Assembly (NCBI GenBank): GCA_963665765.1
Contig: OY762464.1
Span: 744,001-808,000 of the forward strand
DNA from: Bin76 sp963665765
Lineage (GTDB): Bacteria; Actinomycetota; Acidimicrobiia; Spongiisociales; ZC4RG35
Direction of reading: 5' to 3'
Length of the DNA stretch: 64,000 bases
The translations under genes were made by a program, and so were the position numbers. How positions within the stretch are numbered: position 1 is the first letter of the stretch; every line of letters begins with the position of its first letter. The notes beneath the pieces are model-generated. The model saw only the letters and a list, made by a program, of their open reading frames with translations. It did no database searches and was not told the origin of the DNA. This document shows positions 28,537-37,038 of the stretch, in pieces.

Positions 28537-29874
28537 CTATCGGTCTACGTCGCCCATCACCGGATCGAGCGAGGCGATGGTGGCGATGGTGTCGGCGACC
28601 ATCGAGTCGGCCAGCATCACCGGCAGAGCCTGAAGGTTATAAAAGGACGGCGCCCGGATGTGACACCGCCACGGCTTTCCACTCCCATCCGAGACCAGAT
28701 AACACCCAAGTTCCCCACGGGGCGATTCCACCGCCGCGTAGGTCTCTGCGGGAGGGGCCCGAAAGCCCTCGGTGAAGATCTTGAAATGGTGGATCAGAGC
28801 CTCCATTGACTCGTCGATCCGTGCCCGGGGCGGCGGCGTCACCTTCCGGTCGTCCACCCGGTAGTCGCCTGACGGCATCATCTCGGCCGCCTGCTCCACG
28901 ATGCGAAGCGACTGGATGATCTCCTCCACCCTCACCCGGTAGCGGTCGTACACGTCTCCGGCGGTCCCGGTGACCGTGTCGAAGTCGTATTGTTCGATGC
29001 CCGAATAGGGAAACATCTTGCGCAGGTCCCAATCCACGCCCGTGGCCCGCAGGATCGGTCCGGTGATGCTGAGGGCCCGGCACTCCTCGGCACTGATAAT
29101 TCCCACTCCCCGGGTCCGGGCCAGCCAAATGGGATTGTCGCGCAACAGGTCGTCGTATTCCACCAGCCGTTTGGGGATGGTCCGAAGAATCTGCGCCACA
29201 TCCCCGCGCCACCCGGGCGGCAGATCGGCGGCCACTCCGCCGGGACGGATGTAGTTGTGGTTCATGCGAAGCCCGGTGGTCTTCTCGAAAAAGGCCAGGA
29301 TCTGTTCCCGCTCCCGGAAACCGTACATCATCATGGAGATCGCTCCGATGTCCATCCCATTGGTGGCCAGGGCCACCAGATGAGAGGAGATCCGGTTCAG
29401 TTCGGTCATCAGCACCCGGATAGCTGCTGCCCGGGGCGGAACCTCCACCTCCAGGAGTTTTTCGGTGGCCAGAGAATAGGCCAACTCGTTGTGAAGCGGC
29501 GCCAGATAGTCCATGCGGGTCACATTGGTGGGACCCTGCATGAAGGTGAGAGTCTCGGCGGTTTTCTCCATCCCGGTGTGCAGATACCCGATCACCGGAC
29601 GGCACCGCTTGATCATCTCCCCCTCCAATTCCAGTTGCAGTCGCAGCACCCCGTGGGTGGAGGGATGTTGGGGCCCCATGTTGATGATCATCCGCTCGTC
29701 CTCGGAAATCTCCTCCTCATACAGATAATCGTCGGTCACCACCGACCCCAATTGTTCGCGCAGCCGGTATCCGGTCTCTTGGGAGGCCATCTCCTGGATG
29801 CCCTCGCCCGTGGCCATCCCGTCGGGTTCCTCGGTGCCCGACACCCAGGTCTCGGTGAAGGTCCGTTCGGCCAT
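28537..29874 (-). CDS. nuoD: NADH-quinone oxidoreductase subunit D
   Basis: Peripheral-arm subunit of complex I that forms the quinone pocket with NuoB. 445 residues, with INMGPQHPSTHGVL near residue 65 (quinone-site His) and GYLHTGMEK. A ~60-residue N-terminal extension precedes the core, and MASQETGYRL at residue 29 could be an alternative start. The order nuoA-nuoB-nuoC-nuoD is intact, with overlaps or spacings of a few bases. It is the last Nuo gene here. Confidence 0.95.
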   Translation of the reverse strand: MAERTFTETWVSGTEEPDGMATGEGIQEMASQETGYRLREQLGSVVTDDYLYEEEISEDERMIINMGPQHPSTHGVLRLQLELEGEMIKRCRPVIGYLHTGMEKTAETLTFMQGPTNVTRMDYLAPLHNELAYSLATEKLLEVEVPPRAAAIRVLMTELNRISSHLVALATNGMDIGAISMMMYGFREREQILAFFEKTTGLRMNHNYIRPGGVAADLPPGWRGDVAQILRTIPKRLVEYDDLLRDNPIWLARTRGVGIISAEECRALSITGPILRATGVDWDLRKMFPYSGIEQYDFDTVTGTAGDVYDRYRVRVEEIIQSLRIVEQAAEMMPSGDYRVDDRKVTPPPRARIDESMEALIHHFKIFTEGFRAPPAETYAAVESPRGELGCYLVSDGSGKPWRCHIRAPSFYNLQALPVMLADSMVADTIATIASLDPVMGDVDR

Positions 29875-29875
29875 C

Positions 29876-30349
29876 TCAGATCACCTGATGAGACGCCTTG
29901 AACCGCACGGGAACCGATCCCACCGAATAGTCCTTGCGCAGAGGATGGCCCTCCCAGTCGTCGGGCATCAGGATGCGGGTCAGGTCGGGATGACCCTCAA
30001 AGGTGATCCCAAACAGGTCATAAACCTCCCGCTCAGGAAAACCCGCCCCCGGGTACACCGAACACAGCGAGGGAACCACCGGATCGTCGGCGGCAACACC
30101 GGCGGTGATCCGAAGCCGGCGTCGGTGCTGATGGGACAACAGGTTCACCACCACTTGGAATCGGGGACGGCGCTGCCGATACCAGTCCACCGCAGTGACG
30201 TCCACACACATCTCGAACCCGGCGTCCCGGCAGGCGGCGGCCAAATCCGCCAGTTGGGAGCGCTCCACATCCACCAGCCAAAGTTCGTCTGAGATTTCCC
30301 AGCGGGCTTCGGGGAACCACTCCCTCAGCGGATCGAGCAGATCCGACAT
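29876..30349 (-). CDS. nuoC: NADH-quinone oxidoreductase subunit C
   Basis: 157 residues with the complex I 30-kDa signature FPEREVYDLFGITFEGHPDLTR. The ATG at 30349 overlaps the nuoB stop (ATGA); the open frame extends further upstream but only as a shadow of nuoB. NuoC is in the hydrophilic arm beside NuoD, whose gene starts one base after this stop. Confidence 0.94.
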   Translation of the reverse strand: MSDLLDPLREWFPEARWEISDELWLVDVERSQLADLAAACRDAGFEMCVDVTAVDWYRQRRPRFQVVVNLLSHQHRRRLRITAGVAADDPVVPSLCSVYPGAGFPEREVYDLFGITFEGHPDLTRILMPDDWEGHPLRKDYSVGSVPVRFKASHQVI

Positions 30350-30822
30350 CAAACGGTAGCCTTTTGGCCGGACATGATCTGGCGCTGCAGGGTGAGGATC
30401 CCGTGCATGAGACTTTGGGGACCGGGGGGGCATCCGGGAACGTACATGTCCACGGGCACCACCTGGTCGACTCCCTGCACCAGGGCGTAGTTGTTGAACA
30501 TCCCGCCTGTCGAGGCGCAGGCGCCCATCGAGATCACCCACTTCGGTTCGGGCATCTGGTCGTATACCTGGCGAAGCACCGGCGCCATCTTCTGGCTGAC
30601 CCGACCCGCCACGATCATCAGGTCGGCCTGACGGGGAGAGGCCCGAAACACCTCCATCCCGAACCGAGCCAGATCATGATGGGCGGTTCCGGTGGCCATC
30701 ATCTCGATCGCGCAGCAGGCCAGCCCGAAAGTGGCGGGCCACATGGATTGGGTCTGTGCCCAACGGGCCGCCCAGTCGATGGTGGTGGTAACGAGATTGC
30801 CCGGGGTTGACCTGCGGGCCAC
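30349..30822 (-). CDS. nuoB: NADH-quinone oxidoreductase subunit B
   Basis: 157-residue NuoB carrying cluster N2. Its Cys ligands are visible as GLACCAIEMM, GACASTGGMF and VPGCPPGPQSLM. The GTG at 30822 is chosen from the family N-terminus and from its position two bases after nuoA; the long upstream frame runs across nuoA and is not coding. Confidence 0.95.
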   Translation of the reverse strand: MARRSTPGNLVTTTIDWAARWAQTQSMWPATFGLACCAIEMMATGTAHHDLARFGMEVFRASPRQADLMIVAGRVSQKMAPVLRQVYDQMPEPKWVISMGACASTGGMFNNYALVQGVDQVVPVDMYVPGCPPGPQSLMHGILTLQRQIMSGQKATV

Positions 30823-30824
30823 GG

Positions 30825-31223
30825 TCAGCTTCCTCCGGTGGGTAGGTAGCGCTTGCGTCCGGGGAGGTTCCAGTCCAAAGCTCCCCGTTTCCAGACGTAG
30901 ATCAGGGTCTCGATCACAAAGAAGGTGAATATGGCCATTGCGGCGATCCCGAACCACCCGAGCCCGTTGAAGCGGGAAGCCCAGGCGAACAGGAAGATGA
31001 TCTCCACATCGAACACCACGAACAGCATGGCCACCAGGTAGAACTGGATGGGAAAGCGGGTGCTGGGCTCGCCCTCGGCGATGATTCCGCACTCGTAGGG
31101 AGCAAGCTTTTCGGGAGTGGGGCGATGAGGCGACATCAAACGGGAGACCACCAGCGACACCGCCACGAAGCCGGTGGCCAGCACCAGCATCACCGCCACC
31201 GGCAAATAGTCGACCAGTTCCAT
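30825..31223 (-). CDS. nuoA: NADH-quinone oxidoreductase subunit A
   Basis: 132 residues with three transmembrane helices and the conserved YECG loop (APYECGIIAEGE) plus FDVEIIFLFAW. First gene of nuoABCD. TATACT lies 12 nt before the ATG, so the leader is very short. The rest of complex I (nuoE to nuoN) must be elsewhere in the genome. Confidence 0.94.
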   Translation of the reverse strand: MELVDYLPVAVMLVLATGFVAVSLVVSRLMSPHRPTPEKLAPYECGIIAEGEPSTRFPIQFYLVAMLFVVFDVEIIFLFAWASRFNGLGWFGIAAMAIFTFFVIETLIYVWKRGALDWNLPGRKRYLPTGGS

Positions 31224-31285
31224 ACCCGCTTCGAAAGTATACCCGCCTCCTAAGGGACGTAATGACAGACAAAAGAGGGGAGACG

Positions 31286-31525
31286 ATGTCAACAAGCATT
31301 CGGATACCGGAAGGTACGCTGGTGCATGTCCAACCGGAGAGGCCTGTGTCCGTGGATGCAGACATTAGGGAAATGTTCAGGGACTTCAAGAGGGGAATCC
31401 AACGGCAACTCCGGTTGGCGTTGGGGTGCTTATGGAGTATTGGATGTGCTGTTTTGGCTCTGGGACAGGAATTCGGTTTGAGGCACTCCGTCGGATCTGG
31501 CTCTATCCGGACCGCAGGCCGGTAA
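31286..31525 (+). CDS. possible small membrane protein
   Basis: 79 residues beginning at an ATG five bases after GGGGAG. It has an N-terminal hydrophilic part, a basic helix (RDFKRGIQRQLR), one hydrophobic segment (LALGCLWSIGCAVLAL) and a short tail. It is divergent from nuoA and just ahead of proA. I recognise no family. The ribosome binding site and the membrane segment are the only support. Confidence 0.4.
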   Translation: MSTSIRIPEGTLVHVQPERPVSVDADIREMFRDFKRGIQRQLRLALGCLWSIGCAVLALGQEFGLRHSVGSGSIRTAGR

Positions 31526-31544
31526 GTCCTTCTTCGGTAACCTC

Positions 31545-33053
31545 TTGAGACAAGTGACAGATCAGTTGGCCGGCTTGACACCCGGCATGCGGATCCCCTA
31601 CGGGGGCAACCGGTTCACGGTGGTGAGCGAAGAGTTGGCTTCGGCTTTCGAGCCGACGGATCGGTTGGTGGTGGTGCAGTCCACCGGCGACCTGCTGCGG
31701 ATTCCATCGGCAGATTGGAGGATCGCTGCCGAAGCAGTGGAGCGGGCTCATAGAGCGTTCTCAGCGCTTGGAGCAGTGACCGACCAGCAGATCACCGCCT
31801 TCTATGAGGCGTTTGCCCGGCGCCTTTCCGACGAATCGGCGTTTTCTCCCATCGCCGAAGCCAACCGAGCCGACGTGGAACAGGCCCAGGCTCGGGGTCG
31901 AACCACCACCCGCCTGATGTTGTCGCCAAAAATGCGCTCCGACATGGTGGCCGGGTTGCGCACTTGGGGTAATGCCGAGTCCGGCCGCGGCGAGATCATC
32001 GAGAAAGTGCCCCACTCCGGCTGGGAGGCGCAGTTGGTGCGGTCCGGCCTGGGTGTGGTGGGTTTTGTGTTCGAGGGTCGGCCCAATGTGTTCGCCGACG
32101 CCACCGGGGTGTTGCGTTCGGGCAACACGGTGGTGTTCCGCATCGGTTCGGCGGCCCTGGGAACCGCCCGGGCCATTGTGGAGCACGCCCTTGATCCCGC
32201 ACTGGCCGAGGCCGGTTTGCCGGAAGGGTCGGTCGGTCTGGTGGACAGCCCCTCCCACGCCGCCGGATGGGCGCTCTTCTCCCAACCCAAACTCTCCCTG
32301 GCCGTAGCCCGCGGCTCGGGCCGGGCGGTCGGCCAACTGGGGGCGGTGGCCCGCCAGAGCGGCATAGCAGTGAGCCTGCACGGAACGGGTGGTTCCTGGA
32401 TGGTGGCCGGCCCGGATGCCGACACCTCTCGGTTCGAAGCGGCCGTCCGCCATTCCCTGGACCGCAAGGTATGCAACACTCTCAATGTGTGCGCCATCGT
32501 GCGCTCCCGATCGGAAGACCTGGTGCCCGTGTTCCTGGAGGCCTTGACTCGGGCGGCGGAGCGCCGAGGCGTGAACCCCAAGCTGTGGGTAACCGAAGGA
32601 GACCAGGGACTGGTTCCCGCCGATTGGTTTCGCTCGGATGCGGTGACCAGAGCCGAAGGCGAATCAGTGGAACCGATCACCGAGATTCTTTCCCGTGATC
32701 GTCTGGGTATCGAATGGGAATGGGAAGAAAGCCCCGAGGTAACCCTGACCGTGGTGGAGAATGTGGAGGAGGGAGTGGAGCTTTTCAACCACCACAGTCC
32801 CAAGCTGGTGGCCAGCCTGATCGACGATGACCCTGCTACTCAACAACGTTTCTACGACACCGTGGACGCTCCTTTCGTCGGCAACGGATTCACCCGCTGG
32901 GTGGACGGGCAGTTCGCCCTGGGACGGCCCGAACTGGGGCTCTCCAACTGGGAAGCAGGTCGGCTGTTCGGACGGGGAGGTGTGCTGTCGGGAGACTCGG
33001 TTTTCACGATCCGCACCAAAATGATTCAAGAAGACCCCGACCTGTCCCGTTGA
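31545..33053 (+). CDS. proA: glutamate-5-semialdehyde dehydrogenase-like protein
   Basis: An aldehyde dehydrogenase superfamily member closest in motifs to ProA: GFVFEGRPNVFADA, GNTVVFRIGSAA, catalytic Cys in DRKVCNTLNVCAIV, and a WVDGQFALGRPELGLSNWEAG tail. ProA reduces glutamyl phosphate to the semialdehyde for proline. At 502 residues it is ~80 longer than usual; the extra N-terminal part (TPGMRIPYGGNRFTVV and following) is not aldehyde dehydrogenase-like. The start is TTG 31545 or GTG 31554. proB is not adjacent, so another phosphate or CoA aldehyde is conceivable. Confidence 0.8.
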   Translation: MRQVTDQLAGLTPGMRIPYGGNRFTVVSEELASAFEPTDRLVVVQSTGDLLRIPSADWRIAAEAVERAHRAFSALGAVTDQQITAFYEAFARRLSDESAFSPIAEANRADVEQAQARGRTTTRLMLSPKMRSDMVAGLRTWGNAESGRGEIIEKVPHSGWEAQLVRSGLGVVGFVFEGRPNVFADATGVLRSGNTVVFRIGSAALGTARAIVEHALDPALAEAGLPEGSVGLVDSPSHAAGWALFSQPKLSLAVARGSGRAVGQLGAVARQSGIAVSLHGTGGSWMVAGPDADTSRFEAAVRHSLDRKVCNTLNVCAIVRSRSEDLVPVFLEALTRAAERRGVNPKLWVTEGDQGLVPADWFRSDAVTRAEGESVEPITEILSRDRLGIEWEWEESPEVTLTVVENVEEGVELFNHHSPKLVASLIDDDPATQQRFYDTVDAPFVGNGFTRWVDGQFALGRPELGLSNWEAGRLFGRGGVLSGDSVFTIRTKMIQEDPDLSR

Positions 33054-33075
33054 ACCGGAAGGAAGGCTGAACATC

Positions 33076-33840
33076 ATGCGTCTTGTGCGATATCTGTTGG
33101 GACTCAGCGCCCGAACCAAGCTCATCATCGCCTTGTTGGCGGTTGCTCTCGGAATCTTCATGATCGCCTATTTCGAGCCTCACAAACTGTGGATCGACGA
33201 AGAAGTAAACGAGGACTTCCCGGCGCCCGTGGCTGTGGCAACCACCACCACTGCGCCACCCACCACCACCTCCGCGCCCACCACCACGGCGCGGGCCGCT
33301 CCCGAGGAAACCACCACCACCACGACCGAGGCCGCCGAGCCCGAGGGAGACCAAGCCGAGCCCGAGGGAGACCAAAAAGAAGCGCCCGTAACGACCGCCG
33401 CCCCTTCCGAGGAAACCACCACTACCACCACTGCTGCGCCCACGACCACTACCACGACAACCACCACTACGGAGGCGGTGCCAGAGGGGCCAGTGCTGCT
33501 CTCCTCCTCGGAGTGGATCAGCCTGGGCCATCCCGGAACGGGCACGGTGCTGGTCTATCGGCAACCCGACGGCTCGCATGTGATCCGGTTCGAGGATTTG
33601 GATGTGTCCAACGGACCTGACCTGCTGGTAATCCTCTCGGCATCCCCGCTGGTGGACGACCGAGGGGCTTATTCCGCCACGGAGTACTTCTCGCTGGGCG
33701 ATCTAAAAGGCAACAAGGGAAACCAGAACTACGAGGTGTCCGCCGACGTGAACCTGGACGACTTTCAGACGGTAGCCATCTGGTGCAGACGTTTCAACTA
33801 CACCTTCAACGCCGCTGACATCCACTCTCCGCCAACTTGA
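33076..33840 (+). CDS. surface protein with Thr-rich stalk and DM13 domain
   Basis: 254 residues: a short cytoplasmic basic end, one transmembrane helix (about residues 15-32), a ~95-residue Thr/Pro/Glu-rich linker, and a C-terminal DM13 domain (VLVYRQPDGSHVIRFEDLDV to AIWCRRFNYTFNAAD). The Cys in AIWCRRF is the conserved DM13 Cys proposed to bind a cofactor or metal. Exported and anchored by the N-terminal helix. DM13 has been proposed to take part in extracellular redox chemistry; the role here is unknown. It follows proA by 22 bp. Confidence 0.83.
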   Translation: MRLVRYLLGLSARTKLIIALLAVALGIFMIAYFEPHKLWIDEEVNEDFPAPVAVATTTTAPPTTTSAPTTTARAAPEETTTTTTEAAEPEGDQAEPEGDQKEAPVTTAAPSEETTTTTTAAPTTTTTTTTTTEAVPEGPVLLSSSEWISLGHPGTGTVLVYRQPDGSHVIRFEDLDVSNGPDLLVILSASPLVDDRGAYSATEYFSLGDLKGNKGNQNYEVSADVNLDDFQTVAIWCRRFNYTFNAADIHSPPT

Positions 33841-33859
33841 CACCCAAGATCCGTACGCC

Positions 33860-34732
33860 TTGGAAAAAGCTCAGCAGGTGATTTGTCCTCGATCGGGGCC
33901 CGTCCGGCCCGGCCCGGGGCCGGGAAGGATCCTGAATGTCACCCCGGCATCAGCCGGGTGGAACTATGTGGCGTTTTCGGTGATGGAGTTAGCGCCGTCG
34001 GAGTCATGGTTGGGGTTTGAATCCGATCGGGAGGTGGCCATCACGCCCCTGTCCGGTTCCGGACGGGTGGTGGGAGGAGGGGTTGATGTGGCGGTCCGCC
34101 GCAGGTCCGTGTTTGAGGAGTTGGGTCGGATGGTTTATCTCCCGCCGGGCACTCCCTTTGAGATTTCCACTGATAGCTCATTGGTGGTGGCAGTGGGTTC
34201 CGCCCCTGCTGAGGGGCGCTATCCGGTTCGCGTCATTGAGCCATCGGAGATGAGGATGGAGCTTCGGGGCGGTGGCCAGTCCTACCGCCAGGTGGTTCAC
34301 ACGTTGGCGTATCCATTGCCCGCCGAGCGGCTCATTCTCTATGAAGTGTACGTGCCACGAGGCACCTGGTCGGGCTGGCCGCCCCACTGCCATGACGGTC
34401 GTGATGGTTCTCCGTATTTGGAGGAGGTCTATTACTTTCGGTTGGACCGTCCCGAGGGATATGTGACCCACCGCAACTGGCGCAGGGGGGAGAGCTTCGA
34501 CGAGACGGTTGTGGCCCGCGACGGCGACGTGGTGTTGGTTCCCAAGGGATATCACACTTCGGTTGCCTGCCCTGGCGCCAACATGTATTTCCTGAACTAT
34601 CTGGCTGGTGAGTTGATCGGGGAAGAGCGCCGGACGCCTCCGTGCTTCGCGGCGGAACACACTTGGATTGAGGACGACTGGGCGTCCGGAGAGTGGACCT
34701 TGCCGGTAGTCAAGGTCCAACGAGGTTCTTAA
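33860..34732 (+). CDS. iolB: 5-deoxy-glucuronate isomerase
   Basis: IolB isomerises 5-deoxyglucuronate to 2-deoxy-5-keto-gluconate in inositol breakdown. The bicupin metal site is visible as WPPHCHDGRDGSPYLEEVYYFR (His, His, Glu) with a later GYHTSVACPG His. 290 residues, from a TTG at 33860. Its stop TAA is directly followed by the GTG of an aldolase gene, so the two act together. No iolC, iolD, iolE or iolG is in the window. Confidence 0.9.
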   Translation: MEKAQQVICPRSGPVRPGPGPGRILNVTPASAGWNYVAFSVMELAPSESWLGFESDREVAITPLSGSGRVVGGGVDVAVRRRSVFEELGRMVYLPPGTPFEISTDSSLVVAVGSAPAEGRYPVRVIEPSEMRMELRGGGQSYRQVVHTLAYPLPAERLILYEVYVPRGTWSGWPPHCHDGRDGSPYLEEVYYFRLDRPEGYVTHRNWRRGESFDETVVARDGDVVLVPKGYHTSVACPGANMYFLNYLAGELIGEERRTPPCFAAEHTWIEDDWASGEWTLPVVKVQRGS

Positions 34733-35581
34733 GTGAGTTTGGCCGATCTCACCTGCAACGGGCGGTTCGGGGTGTTGGCGATGGACCACCGTGATTCTTT
34801 GCGTACCTTCCTAGCCCCTGACAATCCCGGTTCTGTGACTCGCCAAGCCATTGTGAACCTGAAACGTGACTTGCTGGGGGGGTTAGCGGCCGGAGCCACT
34901 GGTGTGATGCTGGAGCCTGAATACTCCATTCCGCTGGTTTCGGAGGGACTGCTTCCGCCGGGGGTGGGATTCACCGCCGCTTTGGAGGCTCAGGGATATG
35001 TGGCCGATCCTGAAGCCGGCCCGGTCAGTTTGCTGGATGGTTGGTCGGTGCAGGCCGCGGCTGACAGCGGGGCGGCAGCAGCCAAACTGCTGGTGTTCTA
35101 CCGCCCTGACCGACCGCATGCCTCTGCTCAAGAGCGGACAGTGTCCGACATTCTGGCCGAGTGCCGCCGGGTCGGCCTTCCCCTGCTCTTGGAGCCGATG
35201 TACTACGACCTTCGGGATCCCCCAGCCCGCCCACGGATTGTCCTCGACACCGTGGATCGCTTCGCTCCCATGGGTCCGGATGTGCTGAAGCTCCCCTTTC
35301 CGATTGATGCGGGCCACGATCCCGACCGGTCCCGCTGGGCGGCCGCCTGCTCGGAGGTTTCAGCCCGCTGCGAGATGCCCTGGACACTGTTGTCAGGAGG
35401 TGGCGGATTCAAAAGCTACCGCTCGCAGCTCGAGACCGCTATGGAATCGGGATGTTCGGGATTCACCGTCGGCCGAGCTCTGTGGGGCGAGGCTGCCCTT
35501 GCCCCGGCTACCGAGCGCCCAAGGGCCATAGCCGAAGTGATCGTTCCCCGTCTCGCCTCGTTGCGTGAGCTAATCAACTAG
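34733..35581 (+). CDS. LacD/YihT-type class I aldolase
   Basis: 282-residue TIM-barrel aldolase: N-terminal LAMDHRDSLR and the Schiff-base Lys in PDVLKLPFP, then LLSGGGGFKSY. Family members cleave tagatose 1,6-bisphosphate or sulfofructose phosphate. Directly behind iolB the best guess is cleavage of 2-deoxy-5-keto-gluconate 6-phosphate, the IolJ step (inference). The GTG start touches the iolB stop. Confidence 0.83.
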   Translation: MSLADLTCNGRFGVLAMDHRDSLRTFLAPDNPGSVTRQAIVNLKRDLLGGLAAGATGVMLEPEYSIPLVSEGLLPPGVGFTAALEAQGYVADPEAGPVSLLDGWSVQAAADSGAAAAKLLVFYRPDRPHASAQERTVSDILAECRRVGLPLLLEPMYYDLRDPPARPRIVLDTVDRFAPMGPDVLKLPFPIDAGHDPDRSRWAAACSEVSARCEMPWTLLSGGGGFKSYRSQLETAMESGCSGFTVGRALWGEAALAPATERPRAIAEVIVPRLASLRELIN

Positions 35582-35862
35582 ACCCTTCCATCGACTCCCG
35601 CCCTCACGCGGTAGGCCCTTGCTGTTTCACGCGGTATCTCGCCGACCTCCGCATGATCCCTCTTATAGGCGTGGTTGGCATGCTTATATAGTGGATCAGA
35701 TAGATATGAGATATTTGGCCACTGGCACATTGGGTTATTAGATGACAAAGAGGTGTTGTGTTTTATAACGCGAGCAATCCTTACTTCGGCAGCAGTACCG
35801 CCGCCGGCCATCCGGGCAGGCGGGTTATATCAAAAGGCCGATACCGCGATTGAAAGGGATAA
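35582..35862. other. AT-richer intergenic region before the integrase
   Basis: 281 bp clearly less GC-rich than the surroundings, e.g. around 35680-35770. A 77-codon minus-strand frame (35578-35811) exists but has no motif. It could hold an attachment site or the integrase promoter; I cannot identify a direct repeat that would prove this. Confidence 0.4.
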
Positions 35863-36951
35863 ATGCGCGTTGTTTCCTCCTATCACCTACCGGCGGCCAC
35901 AGCCGGCTCGGATATTCATCCGCCCATCGAAGGATGGGATCGTGTGCTGGATGCCGTTCAAAAAAGCCGCTCTCAGAGCACCACGGCGACTTACCGGACC
36001 TATCTGTCCGCTTGGGCCGACCATGCCCGGGCACGGGGTGTGTCGGTTAGACCTGCCCATCCCGCCGCGGTGGCGGAATGGTTCACCACCATGGCCGATC
36101 AAGGAAAGTCGATGAGCACTTTGCAAGTTGCCCGAGCCGCATTGGCGGCTGCTCACCGCGAGGCGGACCTGGAGGATCCCACCGTCACCGAACTGGTGAA
36201 ACGGGTGCTGTCCGGCCTGGCCAGAGAAGCAGCCAGAGAAGGTCGACACCCCGCTCAGGTCAAAGCGTTGACCGCACAAGACCTGCAGCGGGTCATCGAC
36301 CACTTCACCAGCTCGGGCAGCGCTCCTCCCGGGCGAACGGTTCTTCGGGATCTGGCTCTCGTGCAGGTGATGCGCGACGGTTTGCTGCGGCGGGGAGAGG
36401 CCGCTGCGCTGGTCTGGGACGACATCACCCGCGCCGCCGACGGGTCGGGGCGCCTGATCATCCGCCGCAGCAAGACCGATCAGGAAGGAAGAGGGGCGGT
36501 GATTTATCTGGGGAAACCCACCATGGCAGCACTCGACCGCATCCGTCCCGCCGATGCCCCACCGGAGACCTCCGTTTTCGGTATCAGCGGACCCTACATA
36601 TCCAGCCGAATCACCTCCCTGGCTAAAAAGGCAGGTCTGGGCCCCGGATACAGCGGTCACAGTTGCCGGATCGGGATGGCTCAGGACCTGGCCGCCGAGG
36701 GATACAGCCTGGCGCAATTGATGACCGCCGGGCGGTGGACCCACCCCGCTATGCCCGCCCGTTACACACGCAACCAGGCCGCGGCCCGCAACGCCGTGGC
36801 CCTGTATTACCAGCAGATCAACCTGATCCAAGAGCGTCTCGGCAAAGACCCGCTCCCTGCGGAATCTCGGTTGTTCACCACCGACTCCTCCCCTCTCCAG
36901 GCAACTCCCAGCTCTCAAATACCCAAAGGAGAACAAAGATGGGCTAGTTAA
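35863..36951 (+). CDS. tyrosine recombinase / integrase
   Basis: 362 residues: an N-terminal SAM-like DNA-binding domain (about 25-115), then the catalytic domain with the first Arg in RDGLLRRGEAA, the HxxR box as GHSCRIGM, GRWTHPAM, and the nucleophilic Tyr in ARYTRNQAA. The ATG follows GAAAGGG. The second conserved His is replaced in the usual position by Trp/His in RWTH. No other mobile-element gene is nearby, so it may be a leftover of an integrated element. Confidence 0.85.
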   Translation: MRVVSSYHLPAATAGSDIHPPIEGWDRVLDAVQKSRSQSTTATYRTYLSAWADHARARGVSVRPAHPAAVAEWFTTMADQGKSMSTLQVARAALAAAHREADLEDPTVTELVKRVLSGLAREAAREGRHPAQVKALTAQDLQRVIDHFTSSGSAPPGRTVLRDLALVQVMRDGLLRRGEAAALVWDDITRAADGSGRLIIRRSKTDQEGRGAVIYLGKPTMAALDRIRPADAPPETSVFGISGPYISSRITSLAKKAGLGPGYSGHSCRIGMAQDLAAEGYSLAQLMTAGRWTHPAMPARYTRNQAAARNAVALYYQQINLIQERLGKDPLPAESRLFTTDSSPLQATPSSQIPKGEQRWAS

Positions 36952-37038
36952 GCCTCTCCCAGGCAGTGCGGGCGGCTAGGGTAACTGATCAGACACAAGA
37001 TTTTGCCGGAAACCGCAGCTAGGAGGTTGAGCGAGGAA

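Noticed and set aside
35578..35811. 77-codon minus-strand frame before the integrase
   Set aside because: It extends to the very end of the aldolase gene, has no start signal and matches nothing recognisable; left as intergenic.
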